DNA of 64,000 nucleotides from CAYZJB01 sp964602985. GTDB lineage: Bacteria > CLD3 > SB21. This document shows, piece after piece, positions 45,597 to 54,227 of the stretch. The DNA lies in assembly GCA_964602985.1 (NCBI GenBank), contig CAZRTJ010000014.1, forward strand, positions 1-64,000. The letters are read 5' to 3'. Position 1 is the stretch's first letter. Every line of letters starts with the position of its first letter. The notes beneath the pieces are model-generated. The model saw nothing but the letters and a program-made list of their open reading frames with translations. It had not been told where the DNA came from and did no database searches. Both the position numbers and the translations under genes were made by a program.

Positions 45597-47540
45597 TTAC
45601 TGCTTCCAGTTTCCGCTCTTGGCGATGTTCTCTTTGGGAATTTCGTACCCGAAATTCAGAATCGTAGGCTTGATCTGATATCCGGTGGAATGGAACGTGT
45701 AGTCATCCGGAATCGCACCCAGTCCCGTCCATCGGAAATTCTTCTCTGTTGGCTGACGGGAGAAGGACAGGAGAATGATTTCATATTTTCCATCCGGCCT
45801 TTCAAACAGTCCATAGCCCGTACCGACGTAGTTGTTCACCTGAGTCTGGTTCGGGAAAGGTTTCATGACCACGCCGGTTTGGGCGCACGACAACTTGATC
45901 AGCTTGCCGTATTTCGATAATTCTTCCCGATTAGGAATTTCTAACTGTTTGTCAACCGAACCGTACTGATCCGGAAAGACGACGGTGGACAGTTTCTTGG
46001 CCCACAGTTTTTCGTAATACGCCTTCAGCACTTCCTTGCCCTTGCCGTCGAGTTGGATTCGGAAATTTCCCGTCGCGGCAAATTTATCGTCGTACCCCTT
46101 GTCGTCCAGACCGAACACGATGTCGTACGTTCCCGGCGTCAGGGACAACAGCCACTTCACCATGTGCAGCGTGGGCAAGTATTGAAGATGGCTCTTGTAG
46201 GTGGTCTTCTCAGGATCCGGAAGCAGATCGAGGGCAATGTACGACAGCTTCAGCGCGGGCTGGTCCTTCCCGCCGACATCATACACATGGACGGAGGATG
46301 AGACGCCCTTGTCTTCCGTACTGAGTTTGAAGAACGCGTCCGGAAGGCACGAAACACTGTACCCGAGGTCTCGATCGATCTTAGTCGCGCCGATTTCTTT
46401 CACCGTCTGGCGGAAATACGCCATCGCATACACGGGTTGTCCGGGTATGATCTCTGTGACGATGTCGGCAGAGTTTTCCTTTCCGACGGTCTGCGGATTC
46501 TTGAACAGTACGATTTTGTTGACGTTTTGTTTGTGGAAGGGACCGGTGAACAAGTGCGCAAAGTTGGTCATCGCTCGTTCAAACGCCGAATTGGCTTCCT
46601 TCTCCACATCTTCAAACACCGGATTGTCTGGAAACATGGCTTTGAAACTCCGCGCCATCAGACCGGCCATTTCGAAATACGCCAGCTTGACGTCTGTACT
46701 GTAGGTGATCCCGTCCCCCTGTGCGATACAGATCGACACGGCGCGCGCCAGCTCCCGTTGACCGTCTTCCATTTTGTCTTTCCACAACAGGAGCTTGTTG
46801 ATCGACTCGTTGATTTTCTCATCGTCTCCGCTGGTCACGCCGATCTCTTTCCCGTCTTTGGCTTCCTGGCCGCGCGCGGGCTTGTGCAGTCGATTCTTCA
46901 GCGCGTAGAAGTATTTCGGCTGGGACGCTTTGTCGGAGGCCATTCGTTTGGCCAGGGATGGATAGTCGATTTGCTGCAGGATCTGAACCATCGTGCTCGG
47001 TTGCACCTGATCGCCCGAGACGGTCGGCAGCATGTGTTCCGCGACGATATCGTACGGGGATCGACTCACGGCTTCGGCGATGCCTTTGTAGTAGGGCAAC
47101 ATCGATGCTGCGCTATTGCCGCCGCCACCCGCACTGTTGCCTCTGGCCGCAATGGCGGCCTTGCGTCGATCCACGCCTTCCCACATGGGTTTGGTGTCTT
47201 CCTTGGGCCAGTTCTTCTCGATCATCTGGATCTGCAGTTCGATCTTGTTGACATACCGGGGCAACTGGCTTTCCCAGTTTTGATTGCCCCATTTGCCTTC
47301 CTTGATGACCGTATCAAAATCTCCAAACAGTTTTCGCAGATCCGTAAGCGCCTGCGTGAGCCGCGAGTCCTTCGTTCCCTCCTGTTGTTGTCCGCCGCCC
47401 GCGCGACCGCCTTGCGAATCGCTCTTGCCTTTGTCCTTCTTCTTGTCCTTGAGCAGTTTGTCCAGTTGGGCGGAACTTCCGCCGACATCGGCAAAACCGA
47501 TCGCCAGAACGGCGAGAAGAATTGACAGAATCGTTTTCAT
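45597..47540 (-). CDS. Unrecognised 647-aa secreted protein
   Basis: A signal peptide (MKTILSILLAVLAIGFADVG, cleaved near SSAQ) is followed by a highly charged Lys/Gly/Gln-rich linker (about 25-55; KLLKDKKKDKGKSD), then a helical region (60-330) and a beta-rich region (330-640; for example TPGTYDIVFGLDDKGYDD). The AAGGAGG site upstream is strong. No catalytic motif or known family is evident. It starts 27 bases after the lipoprotein gene, suggesting a secreted pair. Confidence 0.75.
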   Translation of the reverse strand: MKTILSILLAVLAIGFADVGGSSAQLDKLLKDKKKDKGKSDSQGGRAGGGQQQEGTKDSRLTQALTDLRKLFGDFDTVIKEGKWGNQNWESQLPRYVNKIELQIQMIEKNWPKEDTKPMWEGVDRRKAAIAARGNSAGGGGNSAASMLPYYKGIAEAVSRSPYDIVAEHMLPTVSGDQVQPSTMVQILQQIDYPSLAKRMASDKASQPKYFYALKNRLHKPARGQEAKDGKEIGVTSGDDEKINESINKLLLWKDKMEDGQRELARAVSICIAQGDGITYSTDVKLAYFEMAGLMARSFKAMFPDNPVFEDVEKEANSAFERAMTNFAHLFTGPFHKQNVNKIVLFKNPQTVGKENSADIVTEIIPGQPVYAMAYFRQTVKEIGATKIDRDLGYSVSCLPDAFFKLSTEDKGVSSSVHVYDVGGKDQPALKLSYIALDLLPDPEKTTYKSHLQYLPTLHMVKWLLSLTPGTYDIVFGLDDKGYDDKFAATGNFRIQLDGKGKEVLKAYYEKLWAKKLSTVVFPDQYGSVDKQLEIPNREELSKYGKLIKLSCAQTGVVMKPFPNQTQVNNYVGTGYGLFERPDGKYEIILLSFSRQPTEKNFRWTGLGAIPDDYTFHSTGYQIKPTILNFGYEIPKENIAKSGNWKQ

Positions 47541-47567
47541 GAACTCCTCCTTGGAATAGTGAGTGGA

Positions 47568-48065
47568 TTATGGGTTTGAGACAAGGGATAATCGAGCTGT
47601 AAAACTTCCATAAATCGACGTAGTACCGTCGTCCAGACGAACACGGCCAATCACGTCCTGACCGTCCACTCGCTGAATTTCCATGGTTCCCGCATCGCGA
47701 CCGGACAGAATCACCGATCCTCCGCGCGTCTGGAATTGCGCCGACACTCGCCGTTCCCCGCTGTCCGTGCACGCATACACGCCTGGATCCAACGACGACG
47801 TGCCATCCACGACCAGCGTGATGCGAATGTCTTCCACCGAAGAGGGAGCACGATTCGCAGCCAGGTCGTAATTCGCCATCGAAATCAGGTACCTCCGGTC
47901 GCTGACCCGGGAGACCCGTCCGGGCTGGAGTTTCACCTCGTGCTGCAGGACGGGATTGTAAGACGCCTTGGACTCCACGATCACAGAATTCCCCACGCCG
48001 GAATTCAAGCGGCCACAGGAGGGCAGGATCAGGAGACATGCGATGACAATACTTCGATTCATCAT
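47568..48065 (-). CDS. Unrecognised lipoprotein (165 aa)
   Basis: Starting at one of two adjacent ATGs (48065 or 48062), the protein has a lipoprotein signal (NRSIVIACLLILPSC, lipobox LPSC) and a beta-rich body (VIVESKASYNPVLQHEV, GGSVILSGRDAGTMEI). An upstream in-frame start would add 12 residues and weaken the signal. It is the first gene of the minus-strand run down to 43097. Function unknown. Confidence 0.65.
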   Translation of the reverse strand: MMNRSIVIACLLILPSCGRLNSGVGNSVIVESKASYNPVLQHEVKLQPGRVSRVSDRRYLISMANYDLAANRAPSSVEDIRITLVVDGTSSLDPGVYACTDSGERRVSAQFQTRGGSVILSGRDAGTMEIQRVDGQDVIGRVRLDDGTTSIYGSFTARLSLVSNP

Positions 48066-48166
48066 GCAGGTCAACATGTTCAAAACCACGCGCGCAGGCA
48101 ACTAACACAATCGACAGTCCGCAAACCGATCGTCCCGTCGAACTATCACAATCGATAGGTTTTCGG

Positions 48167-48225
48167 CCTCCCCTTGCGCGCGGGAGTCGAGACGGGTCGT
48201 CGAGCGGGAGTCGAGACGGGTCGGG
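48167..48225. repeat. Partial copy of the GTCGAGCGGGAGTCGAGAC repeat
   Basis: GCGGGAGTCGAGACGGGTC occurs twice in tandem between the divergent lipoprotein gene and outer-membrane protein gene. It is the same repeat family as 44384-44560 and 49403-49532. Confidence 0.75.
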
Positions 48226-48286
48226 TTTTTATCGTTGCGTTGCCAGGTCCTTTGTGGCAAATTGCCAAAAACTCGAAGGATTTTGG

Positions 48287-49051
48287 ATGAAGAAGCTGAT
48301 CCTATGGATTTGCGGCACGGCTTTGGGTTGGGCGCAGTCGGATTATCCCGAAGCCATCATGGATAATTCCTTTCTGATCGAGGAGGCTTACAATCAGGAA
48401 CCGGGAGTCGTTCAACACATTTCGAATTTTGTCTACGATCACAAGGCGCAGGACTGGACGTATTCGTTCACACAGGAGTGGCCCGTCGTGAGTCAAAGAC
48501 ACCAGTTGAGTTTTTCTGTGCCGCTGGCCAATGTCAACAACCATTCGGGAATCGGAGACATTGCGGTCAATTATCGTTATCAGGCCGCATTCGACCCCAA
48601 CGGGTGGTCGTTTTCGCCTCGATTGACTCTTTTCCTCCCGACGGGCGATGCTGGCAAGGATCTGGGCTCCGATCCCATGTACTATCAATTGAATTTTCCT
48701 GTCGGCGTCCGGGCGTCTTCGCGCTGGGCGCTGCACTTCAATGCAGGAACGACGTATCAACCGGGCGTCGATATCGGAGGAGATAGACAGAGTCTATTGA
48801 ACGCACATATCGGAGCGAGTGCCATCTGGTTGGTACGTCAGAATTTCAATCTCATGGTCGAATGGATCTCCGAGTGGAACGACGACGGATCGAAATTCAA
48901 GAAAAGCTCTGTCATCAATCCGGGATTTCGTTGGGCGAAGAATTTCGGAAGCCTCCAGATCGTGCCGGGCGCGTCCCTCCCGATCGAGTTGACCCGCGGC
49001 GACAAGTTCCGACAGGTTTTCCTGTACTTGTCACTGGAACATCCGTTCTGA
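48287..49051 (+). CDS. Outer-membrane beta-barrel protein
   Basis: From the ATG with AAGGA upstream, the 254-residue protein has a signal peptide (MKKLILWICGTALGWAQ) and alternating beta strands typical of a barrel: QRHQLSFSVPLANVNNH, IGDIAVNYRYQAAF, SFSPRLTLFLPTGD, LQIVPGASLPIELT, and a last strand VFLYLSLEHPF ending in Phe. It resembles small transporter-like barrels such as the MetA-pathway phenol degradation family, but I cannot fix the substrate. Confidence 0.75.
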   Translation: MKKLILWICGTALGWAQSDYPEAIMDNSFLIEEAYNQEPGVVQHISNFVYDHKAQDWTYSFTQEWPVVSQRHQLSFSVPLANVNNHSGIGDIAVNYRYQAAFDPNGWSFSPRLTLFLPTGDAGKDLGSDPMYYQLNFPVGVRASSRWALHFNAGTTYQPGVDIGGDRQSLLNAHIGASAIWLVRQNFNLMVEWISEWNDDGSKFKKSSVINPGFRWAKNFGSLQIVPGASLPIELTRGDKFRQVFLYLSLEHPF

Positions 49052-49066
49052 AACGGGCGGCCCCGA

Positions 49067-49085
49067 GGCATTTTTCCGCAGGCCG
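49067..49085. repeat. 19-base sequence shared with 57720-57738
   Basis: GGCATTTTTCCGCAGGCCG is identical at both places, followed here by a GAGA/TCTC hairpin. The surrounding 49052-49402 has no supported gene; the frames across it lack start signals and known motifs. Confidence 0.6.
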
Positions 49086-49402
49086 CGAGAGAAAGTTATT
49101 CTCGGCGACCTGTGAAAGCCTACGTATTCCTCAGGGCTTTCGCCATGAGATCGACAAGAATGACGCACTCCCCAAAAAAGGGTTTAGCCCCAAATTGATA
49201 TCATGCCCTGCGTCCGGTTTGGATCCACTACGTCCGAGCGACAAACGACGTGAAAAAACTCTGCGGCATCCTTTTGCGGAGGCCGAATTGAACGCATGTC
49301 GCAGAACGAGCGGAAAAACCATACTGCTGTGAGAATGAGAATAGCCTGCGGCAGTATGGAGTTGGAATTCTGAATCATGAGGATGACTGGGCCTGCAAGT
49401 TC

Positions 49403-49532
49403 AGGCCTCCTCGTCTGGCGCTCGGAGGCCGTTCCTATTTTCTTGCGCTCAATGATCGTCGAGCGGGAGTCGAGACGGGGTCGTCGAGCGGGAGTCGAGA
49501 CGGGGTCGTCGAGCGGGAGTCGAGACGGGGCT
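49403..49532. repeat. GGCCTCC hairpin plus three tandem GTCGAGCGGGAGTCGAGAC units
   Basis: GGCCTCC, TCGTCTGGCGCTC, GGAGGCC reproduces the hairpin of 44384-44560 with a changed loop, followed by three head-to-tail copies of a 25-base unit containing TCGTCGAGCGGGAGTCGAGA (from about 49458, 49482 and 49507). Confidence 0.8.
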
Positions 49533-49623
49533 GCATTCCTCAGCCTGAAACCGGACACTCGATCCGCTCTGAAAGGCTTGATTCTCCTGCCTCGCGTCGC
49601 TACACTCCATCGGAGGTGATCCT

Positions 49624-50226
49624 ATGATCGATCCGCGAGTCGATGCTTACATTGAACGGGCGGCGGCCTTCGCACAACCGATTCTCCGCCGCTTGCGGGA
49701 GATCGTCCACGAAGTGTGCCCTGACGTCAGGGAGACGATGAAATGGTCCTTCCCCCATTTCGAATACAAAGGCGTACTCTGCAGTTTCGCGGCGTTTAAA
49801 GAGCACTGTGCGTTTACGTTCTGGAAAGGCTCGCTCCTGTCCGACCCAAAGAAGATTCTGAACACATCCGACGCCATGGGCCATTTGGGAAAGATCCGAA
49901 CGATTAGCGATCTCCCACCGGCCGCGACGCTCAACCGGTACCTCCGCGAGGCGATGAAACTCAACGAAGCCGGAATCAAACCGAAGAAGACTCCGTCTGG
50001 GAAGAAGAACATCGCCGTACCGGCCGATCTCAGGCGAGCGCTCGCGGCTAAGGCAAAAGCCCGCGCTCATTGGCAGGTCCTCAGCCCAAGCCACCGACGC
50101 GAGTACATCGAGTGGATCACCGAAGCGAAAATGCCCGCCACGCGAACGCGACGAATCGCCCAAACCGTGACATGGCTGTCCCAGGGAAAGAATCGAAACT
50201 GGAAATACGAAAGAAAGGATGCATGA
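49624..50226 (+). CDS. YdeI/OmpD-associated family protein (DUF1801)
   Basis: The 200-residue protein has an N-terminal DUF1801 domain (residues about 8-110; ILRRLREIVHEVCPDVRETM, KWSFPHFEYKGVLCSFAAFK) and a C-terminal OmdA-like part (LSPSHRREYIEWITEAKMPATRTRRI). The biochemical role of the family is poorly known. A GGAGGTGATCC just before the ATG is one of the strongest ribosome-binding sites in the window. The stop overlaps the next start by four bases. Confidence 0.9.
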   Translation: MIDPRVDAYIERAAAFAQPILRRLREIVHEVCPDVRETMKWSFPHFEYKGVLCSFAAFKEHCAFTFWKGSLLSDPKKILNTSDAMGHLGKIRTISDLPPAATLNRYLREAMKLNEAGIKPKKTPSGKKNIAVPADLRRALAAKAKARAHWQVLSPSHRREYIEWITEAKMPATRTRRIAQTVTWLSQGKNRNWKYERKDA

Positions 50227-50633
50227 AACGAATTTGGATCCTCGCTCTGGCGCTCTCCGGTTGTACTGCATCACGGTCGATATCGTCGGACAAGCTGGCC
50301 TGCACGGAATTGCGGGACAAGAATGCCTTGCCGACTTTTCTCGTCCATTTTGAAACCGCCGTCGTGAAGAAAGCCGACATGAACATAACCGGCCGAGTGA
50401 CGGGATTGGACAGCTCATCGCTTGTGGGAATCCCGGTTCAGCTCGGATACTGGAAGCACGCGGATGACGGATCGTACTTTTACATTCGACTCGAACGAAA
50501 GACGGATGCGAGCGGGCAATTTCATTTTCAAACCGCCGTTTTGCCGGAAGATTACTTGATATTCGAGACGCCCTCCGAGAGCCGCTTCTATCGGATCGGC
50601 GAATTGCTCGAATCCGACCAGTGCGCGGAGTAG
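50223..50633 (+). CDS. Small lipoprotein (136 aa)
   Basis: Starting at the ATGA overlap with the YdeI-like gene, the protein has a lipoprotein signal (MKRIWILALALSGCTAS; lipobox LSGC, Cys 14). The body resembles an Ig-like/transthyretin-type beta sandwich (NITGRVTGLDSSSLVGIPVQ, RKTDASGQFHFQT), but the match is loose. It is translationally coupled to its neighbour. Confidence 0.7.
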   Translation: MKRIWILALALSGCTASRSISSDKLACTELRDKNALPTFLVHFETAVVKKADMNITGRVTGLDSSSLVGIPVQLGYWKHADDGSYFYIRLERKTDASGQFHFQTAVLPEDYLIFETPSESRFYRIGELLESDQCAE

Positions 50634-50642
50634 CGATGGGCG

Positions 50643-51189
50643 TTATTTCGAACCACCAAAGGCCTCCACTCTGGTCATTTCGAACTGCCGAAGGCGGTGA
50701 GAAATCTTTTCGTTCCTATTGGACTGCCGAACGACAAGATTTCTCAGTCGCTTCGCTCCTTCGAAATGACCAAACAACCCAGACCCTGCATCCGCTACGC
50801 GACATCGACGCGACCAAAGGCCTCCACTCCCTGGTCATTTCGAACTGCCGAAGGCCATCTTTCCCCGTCATTTCGAACCACCAAAGGCACTCCACTCTGG
50901 TCATTTCGAACCGCCGAAGGCGGTGAGAAATCCTTTCTTTCCTGTTGTACTGCCGAACGACAAGATTTCTCAGTCGCTTCGCTCCTTCGAAATGACCAAA
51001 CAACCCAGACCCTGCATCCGCCACGCGACGTAGTCGCCACCAAAGGCCTCCACTCTGGTCATTTCGAACCGCCGAAGGCCATCTTTTCCTCGTCATTTCG
51101 AACCGCCGAAGGCGGTGAGAAATCCTTTCGTTCACGTTCCACTGCCGAACGACAAGATCTTTCAGTCGCTTCGCTCCTTCGAAATGACC
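50643..51189. repeat. Array of ~99-bp inverted-repeat elements (three full copies plus fragments)
   Basis: Full copies lie at 50673-50771, 50899-50997 and 51092-51189. Each begins GGTCATTTCGAAC or CGTCATTTCGAAC, has GGCGGTGAGAAATC, and ends with CAGTCGCTTCGCTCC plus TTCGAAATGACC, so the ends are complementary like a MITE. Half-copies (ATTTCGAAC followed by a truncated arm) lie between them, and CCAAACAACCCAGACCCTGC follows copies 1 and 2, so the longer block was duplicated. It fills most of the 644 bases between the lipoprotein gene and lysC. Confidence 0.85.
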
Positions 51190-51225
51190 AAAGAGTCCCG
51201 CCGTTCCCAATCAAAAATCATTTGA

Positions 51226-51255
51226 AAAGGACATTTAATTTTCCAATTGTCCTTT
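51226..51255 (+). promoter_or_regulatory. Hairpin in the lysC leader
   Basis: AAAGGACA (51226-51233) and TGTCCTTT (51248-51255) form an 8-bp stem with an AT-rich 14-base loop, 22 bases before the lysC ATG. It may be an attenuator or operator for the lysine operon. No lysine riboswitch-sized structure is present. Confidence 0.4.
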
Positions 51256-51277
51256 AGTCAGTAACCCAATTACACAG

Positions 51278-52681
51278 ATGGCCTTAACCACACACCCGAG
51301 CCGACGGGTCGCCAAGTTCGGCGGCACCAGCATGGCCGACGCCAACGCAATCCGACGCAGCGCGTCCATCGCCATCGAACGCAATGCCGACCTCGTCGTG
51401 GTGTCCGCAACCGCCGGCACGACCAACACGCTCATCGAAATCTCCCGACTGGCCGTCTCCGGCCAATGGCCGAACGCGAAATCCCATCTCGACGCGATGC
51501 GCGAGCGACACGAACATGTGGCATCCGAGTTGAATTGTCCGAACGACACACGAGAGGAATTGCGTCAGCTTCTGATCGAAGCGGATACCATCGCTCACGG
51601 GATCTTTCTTCTGCGCGAGTGTTCCCCTCGCGCCTACGACCGTCTCCTCAGCATCGGCGAACGGATGAGTTCGCTCTTGTGCGCGGCGGCCCTCCGCGAG
51701 ATCGCCGGAGCACGTCCGGTCGAAAATGTCGACGTCCGGCGCGTTCTCCGTACGGACGATCAATTCGGCAAGGCCATGCCGCTGACGGACGAAATTCCCA
51801 AACTGTCCGCGTCGATCTTCCCGCACCTGGGACAAACGATCTACGTCACCCAGGGTTTTGTCGGCGGAACCGAATCCGGCGAGACGACGACACTGGGACG
51901 AGGCGGCAGTGATTTTTCCGCCACGCTCCTGGGCGCAGCGATCGGCGCCTCCGTCGTGGAAATCTGGACGGACGTGGCCGGCATCGCCACGACGGACCCG
52001 CGCTTGTGTCCGGACGCTCGCCCGATCGCGGAAATGACGTTTCAGGAGGCCGCCGAACTCGCCGCCTTCGGCGCGAAAGTCCTCCACCCGACCACGCTGG
52101 CGCCCGCGATCCGCGCCGGTATCGAAGTTTTTGTCGGCAGCAGTTTTGAGCCGGAGCAGCCCGGCACCTGGATTCGCACGAAGACTGTCGACTCTCCCCT
52201 CGTTCGCGCCATGACCTTAAAGAAAGATCAATCGCTCCTCACGCTGACCACGCCGCGGATGTCGCACGTCCACGGATTCCTGTACTCCATTTTCAAAATC
52301 TTTAACGATCACAAAATCAGCGTCGACTCCATCACAACGTCGGAAATTTCCGTCGCGCTGACCGTGGACGACGCTACCCTGCTGAACAAATCGTTGTTTA
52401 CCGAACTCAACCGCTTCGCGGAATTGCGAGTCGAAGAACATCTCACCCTCGTCAGCCTCATCGGCAACAACATCAACCACACGCCCGGGCTCGGCCGGAT
52501 GATCTTCGACACGCTGGCGCCCGATCACGAGTCGTCCATCAACGTTCGCATGATCTGTCTTGGCGCGAGCAAACATAATTTTTGTTTCCTCGTCAATGAA
52601 AACGAAGCGCCCGAAGCCGTCCGACGGCTGCATCGGACGTTTATCGAAAGCAAACTGCCGCGCAAAGCGGTCGTGTCGTGA
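51278..52681 (+). CDS. lysC: Aspartate kinase
   Basis: The 467-residue enzyme phosphorylates aspartate, the first step to lysine, threonine and methionine. N-terminal motif KFGGTSMAD (K13 onward), RLLSIGERMSSLL, TQGFVGGTESGETTTLGRGGSD and the Asp-binding VEIWTDVAGIATTDPRL are present. Residues about 310-467 are the two ACT domains that usually bind lysine or threonine for feedback control. It is monofunctional, with no homoserine dehydrogenase. It opens a five-enzyme operon and its stop overlaps the dapB GTG. Confidence 0.96.
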   Translation: MALTTHPSRRVAKFGGTSMADANAIRRSASIAIERNADLVVVSATAGTTNTLIEISRLAVSGQWPNAKSHLDAMRERHEHVASELNCPNDTREELRQLLIEADTIAHGIFLLRECSPRAYDRLLSIGERMSSLLCAAALREIAGARPVENVDVRRVLRTDDQFGKAMPLTDEIPKLSASIFPHLGQTIYVTQGFVGGTESGETTTLGRGGSDFSATLLGAAIGASVVEIWTDVAGIATTDPRLCPDARPIAEMTFQEAAELAAFGAKVLHPTTLAPAIRAGIEVFVGSSFEPEQPGTWIRTKTVDSPLVRAMTLKKDQSLLTLTTPRMSHVHGFLYSIFKIFNDHKISVDSITTSEISVALTVDDATLLNKSLFTELNRFAELRVEEHLTLVSLIGNNINHTPGLGRMIFDTLAPDHESSINVRMICLGASKHNFCFLVNENEAPEAVRRLHRTFIESKLPRKAVVS

Positions 52682-53340
52682 AAACAGCCGTTCTGGGAAA
52701 AGGCAAGACCGGCTCCAAAGTCATCGAACTCCTGAAGGATCGACCCGTGGACGTATACGATCGTTCGCATCCTCCGACTGTCGATCACCTGTCCCGCGCG
52801 GATATCGTGATTTGTTTTCTCCCCGGTCCGGCCTTTCAGAAGATCCTTCCCATCCTGCTCGACTGCGAAAAGCCGGTCGTCACCGGCAGTACCGGCTGGG
52901 AAGGCGCCGAGACTCTCGATCAGAAACTGAAGTCGTCGGGTCGCACATGGATTTGGGGAACGAATTTCGCTCTGGGCATGAACGTGGTGAAACTTTGCAT
53001 CGAGCAATTATCCAAAGCATCCCGTCTGGGAACCGCCCGGTATGCGATTCACGAAATTCATCACACGCGGAAACTGGACGCGCCGAGCGGCACCGCGCTG
53101 TCCTGGCAACGCTGGCTCGGTCAGGACGTCTCCATCACCTCCGAACGCACAGGCGACGTGATCGGCATTCACGAGTTGACTCTGCAGCTTCCGTTTGAGA
53201 AAATTTCTTTGCGTCATGAGGCGGAGGATCGCAAAATTTTTGCGCAAGGAGCCGTCTGGGCGGCCGAACAAATTCTGTCGCGTTCCCTGCGCCCGGGATT
53301 GATTCGATTTGACGAACTGGTCAGTCAGGAGTTGCTATGA
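52678..53340 (+). CDS. dapB: 4-hydroxy-tetrahydrodipicolinate reductase
   Basis: At 220 residues it is shorter than typical DapB (about 240-270) but like the compact forms seen in FCB bacteria. It has an N-terminal nucleotide-binding loop with a changed glycine pattern (VLGKGKTGSK), TGSTGWE, GTNFALGMNV and the signature EIHHTRKLDAPSGTAL. It reduces the DapA product with NAD(P)H. The start is a GTG overlapping the lysC stop by four bases. Confidence 0.93.
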   Translation: MKTAVLGKGKTGSKVIELLKDRPVDVYDRSHPPTVDHLSRADIVICFLPGPAFQKILPILLDCEKPVVTGSTGWEGAETLDQKLKSSGRTWIWGTNFALGMNVVKLCIEQLSKASRLGTARYAIHEIHHTRKLDAPSGTALSWQRWLGQDVSITSERTGDVIGIHELTLQLPFEKISLRHEAEDRKIFAQGAVWAAEQILSRSLRPGLIRFDELVSQELL

Positions 53341-54227
53341 ATCTAAACGAAACGATTTTGTGGACGGCGGTGATCACGCCGCTCGATCGCGAAGGCCGCG
53401 TCGATGTTCACTCACTCGAAACGCTCCTGCGTCAGCAGGAAAGCGCCCGTAACGGAATTCTCATGCTCGGCAGCACCGGCGAGGCGTTGAATCTGGATGC
53501 GGCGGAGCGCAATCAGATTCTGGACTTCACGCAGTCGCTCGGCTTGCAGGTTCCGATCATGGTCGGCGTCGGCGGAATTCACATGCCGGATACCCTTGCG
53601 TGGGTGCGCTCGTTGGAATCGCGTCCGGTCCACGCGTACCTGCTCGTGACGCCGCTCTACGCGAAGCCCGGGCGGCATGGACAGACGGCGTGGTTTCAAC
53701 AGTTGCTCGATGCGTCGACGCGACCGTGTATGATTTATAATATCCCGTCCCGAACGGGAAAGGCGCTCGAGCACGAGACCGTGAAAGATCTCCAGTCGCA
53801 TCCGCGATTCTGGGCAATCAAAGAAGCCTCCGGATCGGAACAGGAATTTTCCAAATACCGCGCCGAAGCGCCACGCGCCCTGATGATGAGCGGCGACGAC
53901 GCATTGACGCCCGCCTTCGGACGTCTCGGCGCCAACGGCCTCGTGTCCGTCGCCAGCAACGTTTGGCCCGAAGCCGCCCAACGGATCACCCGGCTCTCCA
54001 TCGAGAAGAAATTGTCAACCGAAGACGAAACGATGTGGAAGGAATGTTCGAACGCGCTCTTCCTCGCCAGCAATCCCGTGCCGGTGAAACGTCTGATGGC
54101 GGAACTCGGCATCATCGCGACGGCGGAAACGCGATTGCCCTTGTCCGCACGCGATCTGGAATCTGCAGAACGTCTGCTGGAAGCGCACCGACGCGTCACG
54201 GCCTGGTACGAAAGGAATCGCGGATGA
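53337..54227 (+). CDS. dapA: 4-hydroxy-tetrahydrodipicolinate synthase
   Basis: The 296-residue TIM barrel condenses pyruvate with aspartate semialdehyde. The Schiff-base lysine is K162 (WAIKEASG) and the catalytic tyrosine Y134 (MIYNIPSRTG); MLGSTGEALNL binds substrate. It overlaps dapB and dapD by ATGA. Confidence 0.96.
   Translation: MNLNETILWTAVITPLDREGRVDVHSLETLLRQQESARNGILMLGSTGEALNLDAAERNQILDFTQSLGLQVPIMVGVGGIHMPDTLAWVRSLESRPVHAYLLVTPLYAKPGRHGQTAWFQQLLDASTRPCMIYNIPSRTGKALEHETVKDLQSHPRFWAIKEASGSEQEFSKYRAEAPRALMMSGDDALTPAFGRLGANGLVSVASNVWPEAAQRITRLSIEKKLSTEDETMWKECSNALFLASNPVPVKRLMAELGIIATAETRLPLSARDLESAERLLEAHRRVTAWYERNRG

Noticed and set aside
46437..47525. 362-aa plus-strand open frame opposite the 647-aa secreted protein
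   Set aside because: The minus-strand frame has a signal peptide and strong ribosome-binding site; this one has neither.
49184..49558. 124-aa minus-strand open frame between the outer-membrane gene and the YdeI-like gene
   Set aside because: Begins inside tandem repeats, no ribosome-binding site, no recognisable motif.
50634..51277. Lysine riboswitch upstream of lysC
   Set aside because: The region is filled by inverted-repeat elements; only a short 8-bp hairpin lies near the start, far too small for the lysine aptamer.
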